NCBI RefSeq assembly: GCF_003234655.2
Contig: NZ_CP126271.1
Coordinates: 62,001-126,000 of the forward strand
Direction of reading: 5' to 3'
Origin: Curtobacterium sp. MCLR17_007
GTDB lineage: Bacteria; Actinomycetota; Actinomycetes; Actinomycetales; Microbacteriaceae
Length of the DNA: 64,000 nucleotides
Shown here: positions 1 through 7,959 of the stretch, in pieces
Layout of the letters: each line of letters starts with the position of its first letter
Numbering within the stretch: position 1 is the first letter of the stretch
Translations under genes and position numbers: made by a program
The notes under the pieces: generated by a model
Seen by the model: only the letters and a program-made list of their open reading frames with translations
Databases searched by the model: none
What the model was told of the DNA's origin: nothing

Positions 1-1
1 G

Positions 2-583
2 CTCGCCCGGACGCTCGGTGTCTCGCCGACCCCGGTGCGCGAGGCGCTGGTGCAGCTCGAGCGGACCGGCCTGGTGGTGCGCGAGGCGAACAAGGGGTAC
101 CGCGTGGCTCCGCCGCTCGCCGGCGACCAGCTCGAGGCGCTGTTCGACGCCCGGCTCATCATCGAGAGCGGCGCGGTCGACCTCGCGGCCCGGGGTGACG
201 TCGGCGCGCTGCGTGCGCGACTCGAGGCGGCACTCGGGCAACAGGCGGCGGTGGTCCGGGAGATCGCGGCCGTGGGGGTGCAGGCCGCGCCCGAGGAGCT
301 GATGGCCCGGTTCTTCCGGAGCGACTGGCAGTTCCACCAGGTCGTGTTCGACGCCGCACGCAACCCGTTCCTGCAGGAGATGTCCGAGGTCATCACGACG
401 CGGGTGCACCGGATGCGGCAGATCGTCGAGGGCGGCGACGACGACACCGACCGTGCCGTGCACGAGCACCAGGCGATCGTGGACGCGCTGGGGGTCGATC
501 CCCAGACGGCGGTCGCCGCGATGCGGACGCACATCGACGCCGTCCGCGAGCGGTCGCGGGCGGACGCGTCCCACACGCCCTGA
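2..583 (+). CDS. GntR-family (FCD) transcriptional regulator, 5' truncated by the window
   Basis: This is a DNA-binding repressor of the FadR/FCD subfamily, and the frame is already open at the left edge. The visible part begins inside the winged helix (LGVSPTPVREAL, then the wing GLVVREANKGYRV). An all-helical FCD ligand-binding domain follows, with conserved FDAR, FHQVVFDAARN and HEHQAIVDAL segments; these supply the Asp/His ligands that usually bind a metal or carboxylate. The gene ends 240 bases before the sugar-catabolic operon at 824 on the same strand, so it is the likely local regulator of that operon. The N-terminal part is missing only because the window starts here. Confidence 0.9.
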   Translation, partial: LARTLGVSPTPVREALVQLERTGLVVREANKGYRVAPPLAGDQLEALFDARLIIESGAVDLAARGDVGALRARLEAALGQQAAVVREIAAVGVQAAPEELMARFFRSDWQFHQVVFDAARNPFLQEMSEVITTRVHRMRQIVEGGDDDTDRAVHEHQAIVDALGVDPQTAVAAMRTHIDAVRERSRADASHTP

Positions 584-603
584 CGGTCGCGCTGGAGAGC
601 GTC

Positions 604-639
604 GTCCTGATCGTCCTGATCGTCCTGATCGGCCTGATA
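604..639. repeat. 9-bp tandem repeat
   Basis: GTCCTGATC occurs three times head to tail (604-630), followed by a degenerate fourth copy GGCCTGATA (631-639). An isolated copy lies at 682-690. The array sits just downstream of the GntR stop. No function is apparent. Confidence 0.8.
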
Positions 640-644
640 CGGGG

Positions 645-685
645 GGACGCCCGTGCCGAGGTTCGGGTCAGCGGCACGGGCGTCC
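645..685 (+). terminator. Stem-loop terminator after the GntR gene
   Basis: The arms GGACGCCCGTGCC (645-657) and GGCACGGGCGTCC (673-685) form a perfect 13-bp stem with a 15-base loop. A second short hairpin, CCCCC-GTGC-GGGGG followed by TTT, lies near 715-733. Together they would separate the regulator from the operon at 824. Confidence 0.65.
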
Positions 686-770
686 TGATCCTCCGAGCCC
701 GGTCTCCTTCGGAGCCCCCGTGCGGGGGGTTTGGTCCGATCGCTTGCGGTCTCGCCGTGTCGGAGTACGG

Positions 771-782
771 TTCCTATAGGAA
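771..782. promoter_or_regulatory. Perfect palindrome in the promoter region of the first sugar operon
   Basis: TTCCTATAGGAA is a perfect 12-bp palindrome 41 bases upstream of the GTG at 824, after the terminators of the upstream GntR gene. Its centre contains TATAGG, which could be part of a -10 element. A dimeric repressor bound here would block transcription; the adjacent GntR protein is the obvious candidate. Confidence 0.5.
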
Positions 783-823
783 AGAGGTTCACCGCCGAAC
801 CGCCGCATGCGAAGGAGCATCCC

Positions 824-1825
824 GTGAGCACACCGCAGGACTGGGTCCAGCAGGACTGGGACACCACGACCTGGACCGCCGAGACGTGGCCGATCGCCGT
901 GTGTCTGCACGGGTTCGCCCCCGTCGGCCGCGACGGTGTCGCCTTCCACGACGCCGACCCCGCGGTGTGGGACGACGTCTTCGGCCAGATCGCCGCCGCC
1001 GGGTTCTCGCTCGCCGAGCTCGCCGACAGCCACGTCCGCCCCGCCGACTTGGAACCGTCCCGCCGGGACGAGTTCTTCGCGGTCGCGCGGTCGCACGGCA
1101 TCGGGATCCCGTCGGTGCACCTGCAGCGCCGGAGCATCATCCAGCCGGGGCACGAGGCCGAGAACCTGGCGTATGCGCACCGCACCATCGACGCGGCGGC
1201 CGAGTGGGGCATGCAGGTGTTCTCGACCGGGCTGCACCAGCCGTTCAGCGACGCCCAGAAGCAGGCGCTCTGGTTCTGGACGGCGCAGGGTCCGAAGGAC
1301 CCGGACGACCCGGAGGTCTGGGCCGCCGCGGTCTCCCGGCTGCGGGAGCTCGGGGAGCACGCGGCCTCGGTCGGGCTGCCGATGGCGCTCGAGCTCTACG
1401 AGGACACCTACCTCGGCACCGCCGACAGTGCGGTCCGCCTGGTCGAGGAGATCGGGCTCGACACCGTCGGGCTCAACGCCGACGTCGCGAACCTGATCCG
1501 CCTGCACCGTCCGGTCGAACCGTGGCGGGAGCTCTTCGCGAAGACCATGCCGTACGCGAACTACCTGCACGTCAAGAACTACACGCGCGACGAGGCAGCG
1601 GACCAGAGCTGGTCCACCTCGGTCCCGAGCACGATGGAGACCGGGCTCATCAACTACCGCCAGGTCCTGCGCGACGCGGTGGCCGACGGCTTCCGCGGCA
1701 TCGTGATGACCGAGCAGTACGGCGGCGACAGCCTGGGCGTGTGCGCGACGAACCAGGACTACATCCGAGGTGTCCTCGCCACCGCGGACCTCAGCACCAC
1801 CACCACCGAAGGAGCAACTCGATGA
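824..1825 (+). CDS. Sugar phosphate isomerase/epimerase-family TIM-barrel protein (possible 3-oxo sugar-acid decarboxylase)
   Basis: This 333-residue protein has the xylose-isomerase-like TIM-barrel fold. Candidate metal-site segments are LELYEDT near residue 189, LNADVANLIRLH near 217, HVKNYTRD near 249 and MTEQYGGD near 295. The GTG at 824 was chosen because AAGGAG lies 6 bases upstream; an earlier in-frame start has no such site. It opens the operon, and its stop overlaps the next start (ATGA). From memory it resembles OiaC, the 3-oxo-isoapionate decarboxylase of D-apiose catabolism, but I could not check this. An isomerase or epimerase role is the alternative. Confidence 0.85.
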   Translation: MSTPQDWVQQDWDTTTWTAETWPIAVCLHGFAPVGRDGVAFHDADPAVWDDVFGQIAAAGFSLAELADSHVRPADLEPSRRDEFFAVARSHGIGIPSVHLQRRSIIQPGHEAENLAYAHRTIDAAAEWGMQVFSTGLHQPFSDAQKQALWFWTAQGPKDPDDPEVWAAAVSRLRELGEHAASVGLPMALELYEDTYLGTADSAVRLVEEIGLDTVGLNADVANLIRLHRPVEPWRELFAKTMPYANYLHVKNYTRDEAADQSWSTSVPSTMETGLINYRQVLRDAVADGFRGIVMTEQYGGDSLGVCATNQDYIRGVLATADLSTTTTEGATR

Positions 1826-2775
1826 GCACCCTCGACATCGCCGTCGTCGGATCCGGCTACATGGGGGGCGGGATCGCTCAGGTCCTGGCCCTCGCAGGAC
1901 ACACCGTCCGCATCAGCGACGTGTCCGGGGACATCGCTCGCGCGAACCTGGACCGCCTGCTCGGCGAGACCGCGCAGTTCGTCGCCGACGGGCTGTTCCC
2001 GGCGGACGCCGTCGAACGGGTCCGCGAGCACCTCAGTGCTGCCGAGACCATCGAGGAAGCGGTGGCCACCGCCGACTTCATCGAGGAGGCGGTGCCCGAG
2101 AAGCTCGCGATCAAGCACGAGACCCTCCGCCGCATCAGCGCCGCCGCGCGTCCGGACGCCGTGATCGGATCGAACACCTCGACGATCCTCATCGAGTCCC
2201 TCGCCGAGGCCGTCACCGGTCCCGAGCGCTTCCTCGGGGTGCACTTCTCGAACCCCGCGCCGTTCATCCCCGGCGTCGAGCTCATCCCCCACCCGACGAC
2301 GAACGACCACGCGGTCGAGGTCGGCGAGGTCGTCGTCGCCGCCACGGGCAAGCAGTCCGCACGCGTCAAGGACTCGACCGGGTTCGTCCTCAACCGCCTG
2401 CAGTACGCCCTGTTCGACGAGGCCACGAAGATCGCCGACGAGGGCATCGCGACCCCTGACGACATCGACACGATCGTCCGGACGACCTTCGGCTTCCGCC
2501 TGCCGTTCTTCGGCCCGTTCGCGATCGCCGACATGGCCGGACTCGACGTCTACGCGTTCTGCTTCGAGTCGCTGCAGACCCGCTGGCCCGAGCGCTTCGC
2601 GACCCCGCCGTCGCTGCAGCAGCACGTCGACGCGGGCGAACTCGGCACGAAGTCCGGGTCCGGCTACCTCGACGTGCCGGCGGACCGCACCCCCGAGCTC
2701 GTCGCCTACCGCAACCGCGCCTACGTCGCCATGCAGAAGCTCCTCGACGAGCTCGGCCCGGCGCCGATCCACTGA
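1822..2775 (+). CDS. 3-hydroxyacyl-CoA dehydrogenase-family NAD-dependent oxidoreductase
   Basis: This 317-residue protein has an N-terminal Rossmann domain (VVGSGYMGGGIAQ, residues 8-20), the conserved SNTSTILI segment near 116 and HFSNPAPF near 140, which carries the catalytic histidine. A helical C-terminal domain follows. Family members act on 3-hydroxyacyl-CoA, L-gulonate, carnitine and related 3-hydroxy acids. No CoA-metabolism gene is nearby, and the neighbours are sugar enzymes and a carboxylate-type carrier. I therefore infer oxidation of a 3-hydroxy sugar acid, giving a 3-oxo acid that the preceding TIM-barrel enzyme could decarboxylate. It overlaps the upstream gene by four bases. 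Confidence 0.85.
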   Translation: MSTLDIAVVGSGYMGGGIAQVLALAGHTVRISDVSGDIARANLDRLLGETAQFVADGLFPADAVERVREHLSAAETIEEAVATADFIEEAVPEKLAIKHETLRRISAAARPDAVIGSNTSTILIESLAEAVTGPERFLGVHFSNPAPFIPGVELIPHPTTNDHAVEVGEVVVAATGKQSARVKDSTGFVLNRLQYALFDEATKIADEGIATPDDIDTIVRTTFGFRLPFFGPFAIADMAGLDVYAFCFESLQTRWPERFATPPSLQQHVDAGELGTKSGSGYLDVPADRTPELVAYRNRAYVAMQKLLDELGPAPIH

Positions 2776-2786
2776 GGAGCACGGAC

Positions 2787-3554
2787 ATGACCACCACCGA
2801 CCAGCGCCGAACCGTCGTCCTGACGGGTGCCGCATCCCCACGCGGGATCGGGCGCGCCACCGCACACCACCTGGCCGAGGCCGGATGGGACGTCGGGATC
2901 ATCGACCTCGACCACGACGCATCGCAGGCCGTCGCCGCCGAGGTCCGGGACGCCCACGGTGTCCGCGCCGTGGGCGTGGGCGCCGACGTCAGTGACGAAG
3001 CCGCCGTCCGGTCCGCGTTCGACGCCATCGAGGCCGAGCTCCCGCCGCTCGTCGCACTCGTGAACCTAGCGGGCGTCTCGTCGGCGCACGCGTACCTGGA
3101 CCTCCCGCCGGGGGAGTGGCACCGTGTGCTGTCGATCAACCTCGACGGCGTGCACTTCGCCAGCCTGCGCGCCGCGGAGTCGATGGTGGCGAACGGGTAC
3201 GGGCGGATCGTGAACCTGTCGTCGGTCTCCGCCCAGCGCGGTGGCGGCACCTTCAGCAAGACGCCCTACACGGTCGCGAAGGCGGGCGTCATCGGGCTCA
3301 CCCGGGGGCTCGCCCGCGAACTCGGGCCGCGCGGTGTGACCGTCAACGCGATCGCACCGGGACCGATCGACACCGACATCATGGGCGGCACCCTGACCGA
3401 GGAACGCAAGACCGCGATGGCTGCCGACGGGGTCCTGCCCCGCATCGGGACGCCGCGGGACATCGCCGCCGCGGTGGCGTACCTGATCAGCGAGGACGCC
3501 GGGTTCGTCACCGGTCAGACGCTGAACGTCGACGGCGGCCTGTACATGCACTAG
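2787..3554 (+). CDS. Short-chain dehydrogenase/reductase (SDR)
   Basis: This is a 255-residue classical SDR. The nucleotide-binding loop TGAASPRGIG carries two extra residues compared with the usual TGxxxGIG. NLAG (near 93) replaces NNAG, the catalytic Ser is in NLSS (near 143), and YTVAK (near 161) supplies Tyr and Lys. AIAPGPIDTDI and a C-terminal VTGQTLNVDGG complete the family pattern. It lies 11 bases after the previous gene and is part of the sugar operon. It probably oxidises a hydroxyl of the sugar acid or polyol substrate; the exact substrate is not readable. Confidence 0.9.
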   Translation: MTTTDQRRTVVLTGAASPRGIGRATAHHLAEAGWDVGIIDLDHDASQAVAAEVRDAHGVRAVGVGADVSDEAAVRSAFDAIEAELPPLVALVNLAGVSSAHAYLDLPPGEWHRVLSINLDGVHFASLRAAESMVANGYGRIVNLSSVSAQRGGGTFSKTPYTVAKAGVIGLTRGLARELGPRGVTVNAIAPGPIDTDIMGGTLTEERKTAMAADGVLPRIGTPRDIAAAVAYLISEDAGFVTGQTLNVDGGLYMH

Positions 3555-3686
3555 GGCCAGCCGCCCACGGGTCGCGCGCCGACGACGCGACGCGTGCCTC
3601 CCGTCCGGACCACCGAACCACCGAACCACCGTCCACCGGTCCCGGACCCCCCGCACCAGCACCGTGCTCGCAAAGGAGCGAACCCC

Positions 3687-5069
3687 GTGTCACTGCCCCA
3701 TGCCCCCGCGCTCGGATCAACCAACGACCCCGGCCTCAAGTCCGCCATCGGCAAGGCGACCAAGCACCTCATGCCGATGCTCGTCATCCTGTACTTCGTC
3801 GCATTCCTCGACCGCACCAACGTCGGGTTCGCGGAAGAGGCGCTGAGCGTCGACCGCGGCATCTCGGACGCGGCCTTCGCGCTCGGTGCCGGCATCTTCT
3901 TCATCGGCTACGCGATCTTCGAGATCCCGTCCAACCTGCTGCTGAAGCGCTTCGGCGCCCGGTTCTGGCTGGCCCGCATCGCGATCACGTGGGGCATCGT
4001 CGCCGCGCTGTTCGCCTTCACCACGAACGACACGATGTTCATCGTGCTGCGGTTCATCCTCGGCGTGACCGAGGCCGGGCTGTTCCCGGGCGTGATCATG
4101 TACCTCTCCGAGTGGTTCCCGAACAAGGTCCGCGTGCGGATGTTCGCGATCTTCTACCTGGCCCAGCCGTTCTCGCAGATGATCGGTGCGCCCCTGTCCG
4201 GCGGCCTGATCAGCGTCGGCGACCAGGCCACGCCCTTCCACGGCTGGCAGGTCATGTTCGCGGGCGAGGGCGTCCTGGCGGTGCTCGCCGGCATCGCCGC
4301 GCTGGTGTTCCTGACGAACAGCCCGCAGAAGGCAAAGTGGCTCGACCAGGGTGAGAAGGACTCGTTGACCGCAGCCATGGCCCGCGAGGACACCGCCCGC
4401 AGCCAGGACGGCCCGACCGGCATCTGGAAGGCGATGGCGAGCGGCCGCGTCTGGTACTTCACGGTCATCTACTTCTGCCTGCAGGTCGCCGTGTACGGCA
4501 CGACGTTCTACCTGCCGCAGCAGGTGTCCTCGCTGCTCGGGCAGGACGTCGGCTGGCAGGTGGGGCTCGTGACCGCGATCCCGTGGCTCGTCGGGCTCGT
4601 CGCCTGCTACCTGGTGGGCTCACGGGCGGACACGGTCGGACGGCGTCGACGCTGGGGGACGATGTTCTACCTGACGACGGGGCTGTCGATCCTGGGGTCC
4701 GCCTGGGCCGGTGCGAACGGCCAGCCCGTCCTCGGCATCCTCTTCATCACGCTGGCCGTGGCGAGCTTCCTGGCGGTCGGCCCGATCACGTGGGCCTACC
4801 CGACGGCGTTCCTGACCGGTGCGGCGGCAGCGGCAGGCATCGGCCTGATCAACTCGCTCGGCAACCTGGGCGGGTTCGTCGCCCCGATCATGCGGACCGC
4901 CATCAACGAGGTCGTCCCGACGGACAGCGGTGCGTTCGGCATCGTCTCGCTCGGGGTGCTCGCCTTCCTGGCCGCGGTGATGATCTTCTGCACGAAGTAC
5001 TTCCGCGAGGCCCGGGCCGACGAGCTGCTCGACACCACCCACGTCGCGACGAAGGAGCCGACCCGATGA
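3687..5069 (+). CDS. MFS transporter, anion:cation symporter (GudP/tartrate-like) family
   Basis: This 460-residue carrier has about 12 membrane segments. MFS signatures are visible in the first half (YFVAFLDRTNVGFAEE, IPSNLLLKRFGAR, GVTEAGLFPGVIMYLSEWFP), and the second half contains GSRADTVGRRR. The RTNVGFA and EAGLFPG patterns are typical of the ACS family, which moves hexuronates, glucarate, tartrate and other organic anions. This suggests that the operon's substrate is a sugar acid. The GTG start at 3687 follows AAAGGAG. The 132-base gap upstream contains short ACCACCGA repeats. The stop overlaps the kinase start (ATGA). Confidence 0.9.
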   Translation: MSLPHAPALGSTNDPGLKSAIGKATKHLMPMLVILYFVAFLDRTNVGFAEEALSVDRGISDAAFALGAGIFFIGYAIFEIPSNLLLKRFGARFWLARIAITWGIVAALFAFTTNDTMFIVLRFILGVTEAGLFPGVIMYLSEWFPNKVRVRMFAIFYLAQPFSQMIGAPLSGGLISVGDQATPFHGWQVMFAGEGVLAVLAGIAALVFLTNSPQKAKWLDQGEKDSLTAAMAREDTARSQDGPTGIWKAMASGRVWYFTVIYFCLQVAVYGTTFYLPQQVSSLLGQDVGWQVGLVTAIPWLVGLVACYLVGSRADTVGRRRRWGTMFYLTTGLSILGSAWAGANGQPVLGILFITLAVASFLAVGPITWAYPTAFLTGAAAAAGIGLINSLGNLGGFVAPIMRTAINEVVPTDSGAFGIVSLGVLAFLAAVMIFCTKYFREARADELLDTTHVATKEPTR

Positions 5070-6772
5070 CCCGGCTGTTCAACGACCCCGCCGACTTCGC
5101 CGACCAGGCCACCGAGGGGTTCGTGGCCGCCAACGGCCGCTGGGTCCGCCGTGTGCACGGCGGCGTCGCGCGGGCGACCACGAGCCCGGACGGCACGGTG
5201 GCCGTGGTCATCGGCGGCGGCTCCGGTCACTACCCGGCGTTCGGCGGACTCGTCGGACCGGGCCTGGCCGCGGGTGCTGCGCTCGGCAACCTCTTCGCCA
5301 GCCCCAGCGCCCAGCAGGTCGCCGGCGTTGCGCGAGCGGCCGACCACGGGGGCGGGGTGCTGCTGAGCTACGGCAACTACGCCGGTGACGTCCTGAACTT
5401 CGACGCCGCGGCCCGCACCCTCGAGCAGGAGGGCATCCCGGTGCGCACGGTGCGGGTGACCGACGACGTCGTCTCGGCCCCGGCGGACCGCCAGCACGAT
5501 CGTCGTGGGATCGCCGGTGACCTCTGCGTGTTCAAGGTGGCGGGGGCGGCGGCCGAACAGGGCCGTGACCTCGACGCCGTCACCGCCGTCGCGGAGCGGG
5601 CCAACGAGCGGACGCGGTCCTTCGGCGTCGCGTTCTCCGGCTGCTCGCTGCCCGGCGCGGACGAGCCGCTGTTCACCGTGCCCGAGGGGCGGATGGCGAT
5701 CGGGATGGGCATCCACGGCGAACGCGGGATCGACGAGACGGACGTGCCGAGTGCCGACGGGCTCGCCGACCTGCTCGTGTCGCGCTTGCTCGACGAGCTC
5801 CCCACCGGCGTCCGGGTCGACGGAGCGCGCGTGGTGCCGGTCCTGAACGGGCTGGGGAGCGTCAAGTACGAGGAGCTCTTCGTCGTCTACCGGTCCGTGC
5901 AGCGGCTGCTCGCCGACGCCGGCGCGGTCCTGGTCGAACCCGAGGTCGGCGAGCTGGTCACCAGCTTCGACATGGCCGGGGTGTCGCTGACGCTGTTCTG
6001 GCTCGACGACGAGCTCGAGGAGCTCTGGGCAGCGCCCGCCGACACCCCCGCGTACCGCAAGGGCGGGGCGACACCGCAGGAGCGCGTGCCCGCGTCGGAC
6101 GCCGAGGCCGACCTGGAGGCCGTCCCCGTCGGTCCGGCATCCGACGCCTCCCGCGCGGTCGCCGCCGACGTCGCCGCGGCGCTCGCCGCGACCCGTGCCG
6201 CGATCGACGAGCACGCGGACGAGCTCGGCCGCATCGACGCGGTCGCCGGGGACGGCGACCACGGCATCGGCATGCAGCGGGGTGCGCACGCCGCCGACGA
6301 GGCCGCCGCCGACGCCGTCGCACGCGGTGCCGGGCTCGGCAGCGTCCTGCGGATCGCCGCGGACGCCTGGTCCGACCGGGCAGGCGGCACGTCCGGCGCG
6401 ATCTGGGGCGCCGGCCTGGAGGCCCTGGGTCGCGTCCTCGGGGACGACGAGCGCCCGACGGGTGCGCGCGTCGCGGACGCGGTGCACGCCGCCACCGAGG
6501 CGGTGCTCGCCTTCGGCGCGGTCCCCGGCGACAAGACGATGGTCGACGCCCTGGTGCCGTTCGACTCGGTCCTGCGCGAACGGCTCGAGGCCGGGGACCC
6601 GTTCGCCGGTGCCTGGCGTGCTGCGGCGGACGCCGCACGGGCCGCCGCGGACGACACCGCCGCGATGCTGCCCCGGAAGGGCCGCGCCCGGACCCACGCG
6701 GACCAGGCCGTCGGCACCGTGGACCCCGGCGCGCTGTCCTTCGCACTCGTCGTCGCCGCAGTCGCCCCGTGA
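5066..6772 (+). CDS. Fused DhaK-DhaL dihydroxyacetone/tetrulose kinase
   Basis: This 568-residue ATP-dependent ketose kinase combines both domains in one chain. The DhaK part shows GGGSGHYPAF (near 49) and GMGIHGERG (near 215), whose His forms the covalent hemiaminal with the keto substrate. The DhaL part shows AGDGDHGIGM (near 395), GGTSGAIWG (near 440) and GDKTMVDAL (near 488), which bind the ATP-Mg cluster. The segment near the C-terminus reads GRARTHADQAVG instead of the common GRASYxGERSIG. This divergence, the neighbouring TpiA-like isomerase and the absence of DhaM suggest an erythrulose-type substrate rather than dihydroxyacetone. Confidence 0.9.
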   Translation: MTRLFNDPADFADQATEGFVAANGRWVRRVHGGVARATTSPDGTVAVVIGGGSGHYPAFGGLVGPGLAAGAALGNLFASPSAQQVAGVARAADHGGGVLLSYGNYAGDVLNFDAAARTLEQEGIPVRTVRVTDDVVSAPADRQHDRRGIAGDLCVFKVAGAAAEQGRDLDAVTAVAERANERTRSFGVAFSGCSLPGADEPLFTVPEGRMAIGMGIHGERGIDETDVPSADGLADLLVSRLLDELPTGVRVDGARVVPVLNGLGSVKYEELFVVYRSVQRLLADAGAVLVEPEVGELVTSFDMAGVSLTLFWLDDELEELWAAPADTPAYRKGGATPQERVPASDAEADLEAVPVGPASDASRAVAADVAAALAATRAAIDEHADELGRIDAVAGDGDHGIGMQRGAHAADEAAADAVARGAGLGSVLRIAADAWSDRAGGTSGAIWGAGLEALGRVLGDDERPTGARVADAVHAATEAVLAFGAVPGDKTMVDALVPFDSVLRERLEAGDPFAGAWRAAADAARAAADDTAAMLPRKGRARTHADQAVGTVDPGALSFALVVAAVAP

Positions 6773-7530
6773 CCACGATCGGCGTCTCGCTGAAGACGTA
6801 CTTCTCCCACGCCCGCACGCTGTCCTGGGCGGGTGCCGTCGCGGACATCGCCCGGCGGCACCCCGCCGTGCAGTCCGGCGCGGCGACGCTGTTCGTCGCA
6901 CCGACGTTCCCGGCGCTGGTCCCCGTGCGGGACCTGCTCGTCGGATCGGGGGTCCGGCTCGCCGCGCAGGACCTCGGGTCGTCCGACGCGGGACCCTTCA
7001 CGGGCGAGGTCTCCGGCGCCGAGCTGCACGAGATCGGGGTCGACCTCGTCGAGATCGGGCACGCCGAGCGACGCGCACTGTTCCACGAGACGGACGAGGT
7101 TGTCGCGGCCAAGGTGCACGCGGCATTCCGCAACCACCTGCGGCCACTGGTGTGCGTCGGTGAGACGACCCGGTCCTCCCGGCCGGACGGCGCCGTGGCG
7201 GACGTGTCGGCGCAGCTCGACCGGGCGCTCACCGCGTCCGACGCCGCCGGCGCGACCGGTCCGCTGACCGTGGCCTACGAGCCCGTCTGGGCGATCGGCG
7301 CGGCCGAGCCCGCTCCCGAGGACCACGTGGTCGCCGTCCTCGACGGCCTGACCGCGCACCTGGCAGCGCGGGCGGACCTGGTCGGCAGCGACGTCCTGTA
7401 CGGCGGGAGTGCCGGTCCCGGCCTGCTCACCCGCGCCCAGGGCAGGATCGGCGGGCTGTTCCTCGGCCGGTTCGCCCACCACCCCGCGGCCGTCGAGCGG
7501 GTCCTGGACGAGGTCCTGGCCCTCGGCTGA
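6769..7530 (+). CDS. Triosephosphate isomerase-family sugar phosphate isomerase (EryH/TpiA2-like)
   Basis: This is a 253-residue TIM-family isomerase. Catalytic residues are Lys in SLKTY (near 9), His in EIGHAERR (near 97) and Glu in AYEPVWAIG (near 170); a GGSAG phosphate-binding loop lies near 212. The housekeeping signatures are altered (IGHAERR for IGHSERR, SLKT for NxKM). A second copy in a catabolic operon beside a ketose kinase usually means a paralogue such as EryH, which interconverts tetrulose phosphates. It overlaps the kinase stop by four bases (GTGA) and ends the operon. Confidence 0.88.
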   Translation: MTTIGVSLKTYFSHARTLSWAGAVADIARRHPAVQSGAATLFVAPTFPALVPVRDLLVGSGVRLAAQDLGSSDAGPFTGEVSGAELHEIGVDLVEIGHAERRALFHETDEVVAAKVHAAFRNHLRPLVCVGETTRSSRPDGAVADVSAQLDRALTASDAAGATGPLTVAYEPVWAIGAAEPAPEDHVVAVLDGLTAHLAARADLVGSDVLYGGSAGPGLLTRAQGRIGGLFLGRFAHHPAAVERVLDEVLALG

Positions 7531-7551
7531 CCCGCGCAGTACGGTTCCTGC

Positions 7552-7959
7552 ATGAGCGCACCCGTGCCGTACTTCCACTTCCCCGGGACCGCCGCCGACG
7601 CCCTCGACACCTGGCAGCGGGTGTTCGGCGGTTCGGTCGAGCGGCACACGTTCGCCGAGTTCGGTCGCCAGGACGGACCACCCGACGCGGTCGCGCACGG
7701 CGAGCTGCGCGGCGCGGTCGACCTGTTCGCCGCGGACACCGCCGACGGCGAGAGCCCGACCGCGGTGGACGGCGTGCTGTTCGCGCTCCTCGGGGCGGCG
7801 GACGCTGCGACCTCGGCGCGGTGGTTCGATGCGCTCGCCGAGGGTGGCACGGTGGTGGACCCGCTGACGCTCCGGCCGTGGGGCGACCACGACGGGCAGG
7901 TCCGCGACCGCTTCGGGGTCACCTGGCTGATCGGGTTCCAGGGACCGGCGGCCGACTAG
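7552..7959 (+). CDS. VOC-family protein (PhnB/glyoxalase-like)
   Basis: This 135-residue protein of the vicinal-oxygen-chelate superfamily begins PYFHFPGTAADALDTWQRVFGG, typical of PhnB-like proteins. The second half has WFDALAEGG and DRFGVTWLI. The function cannot be predicted from sequence. A -10-like TACGGT (7540-7545) lies 6 bases before the ATG and there is no Shine-Dalgarno sequence, so the mRNA may be leaderless. Its stop codon overlaps the stop of the convergent response regulator. Confidence 0.85.
   Translation: MSAPVPYFHFPGTAADALDTWQRVFGGSVERHTFAEFGRQDGPPDAVAHGELRGAVDLFAADTADGESPTAVDGVLFALLGAADAATSARWFDALAEGGTVVDPLTLRPWGDHDGQVRDRFGVTWLIGFQGPAAD

Noticed and set aside
668..1570. Minus-strand gene opposite the TIM-barrel enzyme
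   Set aside because: It lacks a ribosome site and domain, and overlaps the terminators, palindrome and a convincing plus-strand gene.
1822..2775. Fatty-acid beta-oxidation gene
   Set aside because: The protein is of the 3-hydroxyacyl-CoA dehydrogenase family, but no acyl-CoA gene is adjacent and it is coupled to sugar enzymes and an anion carrier. A sugar-acid dehydrogenase role is more likely.
4796..6901. Long antisense open frame opposite the MFS and kinase genes
   Set aside because: It covers confident plus-strand genes in a shadow frame, shows Arg/Gly-rich low-complexity composition and no domain. Similar antisense frames occur at 16858-19119, 46013-48949 and 55993-58935, as expected in very GC-rich DNA.
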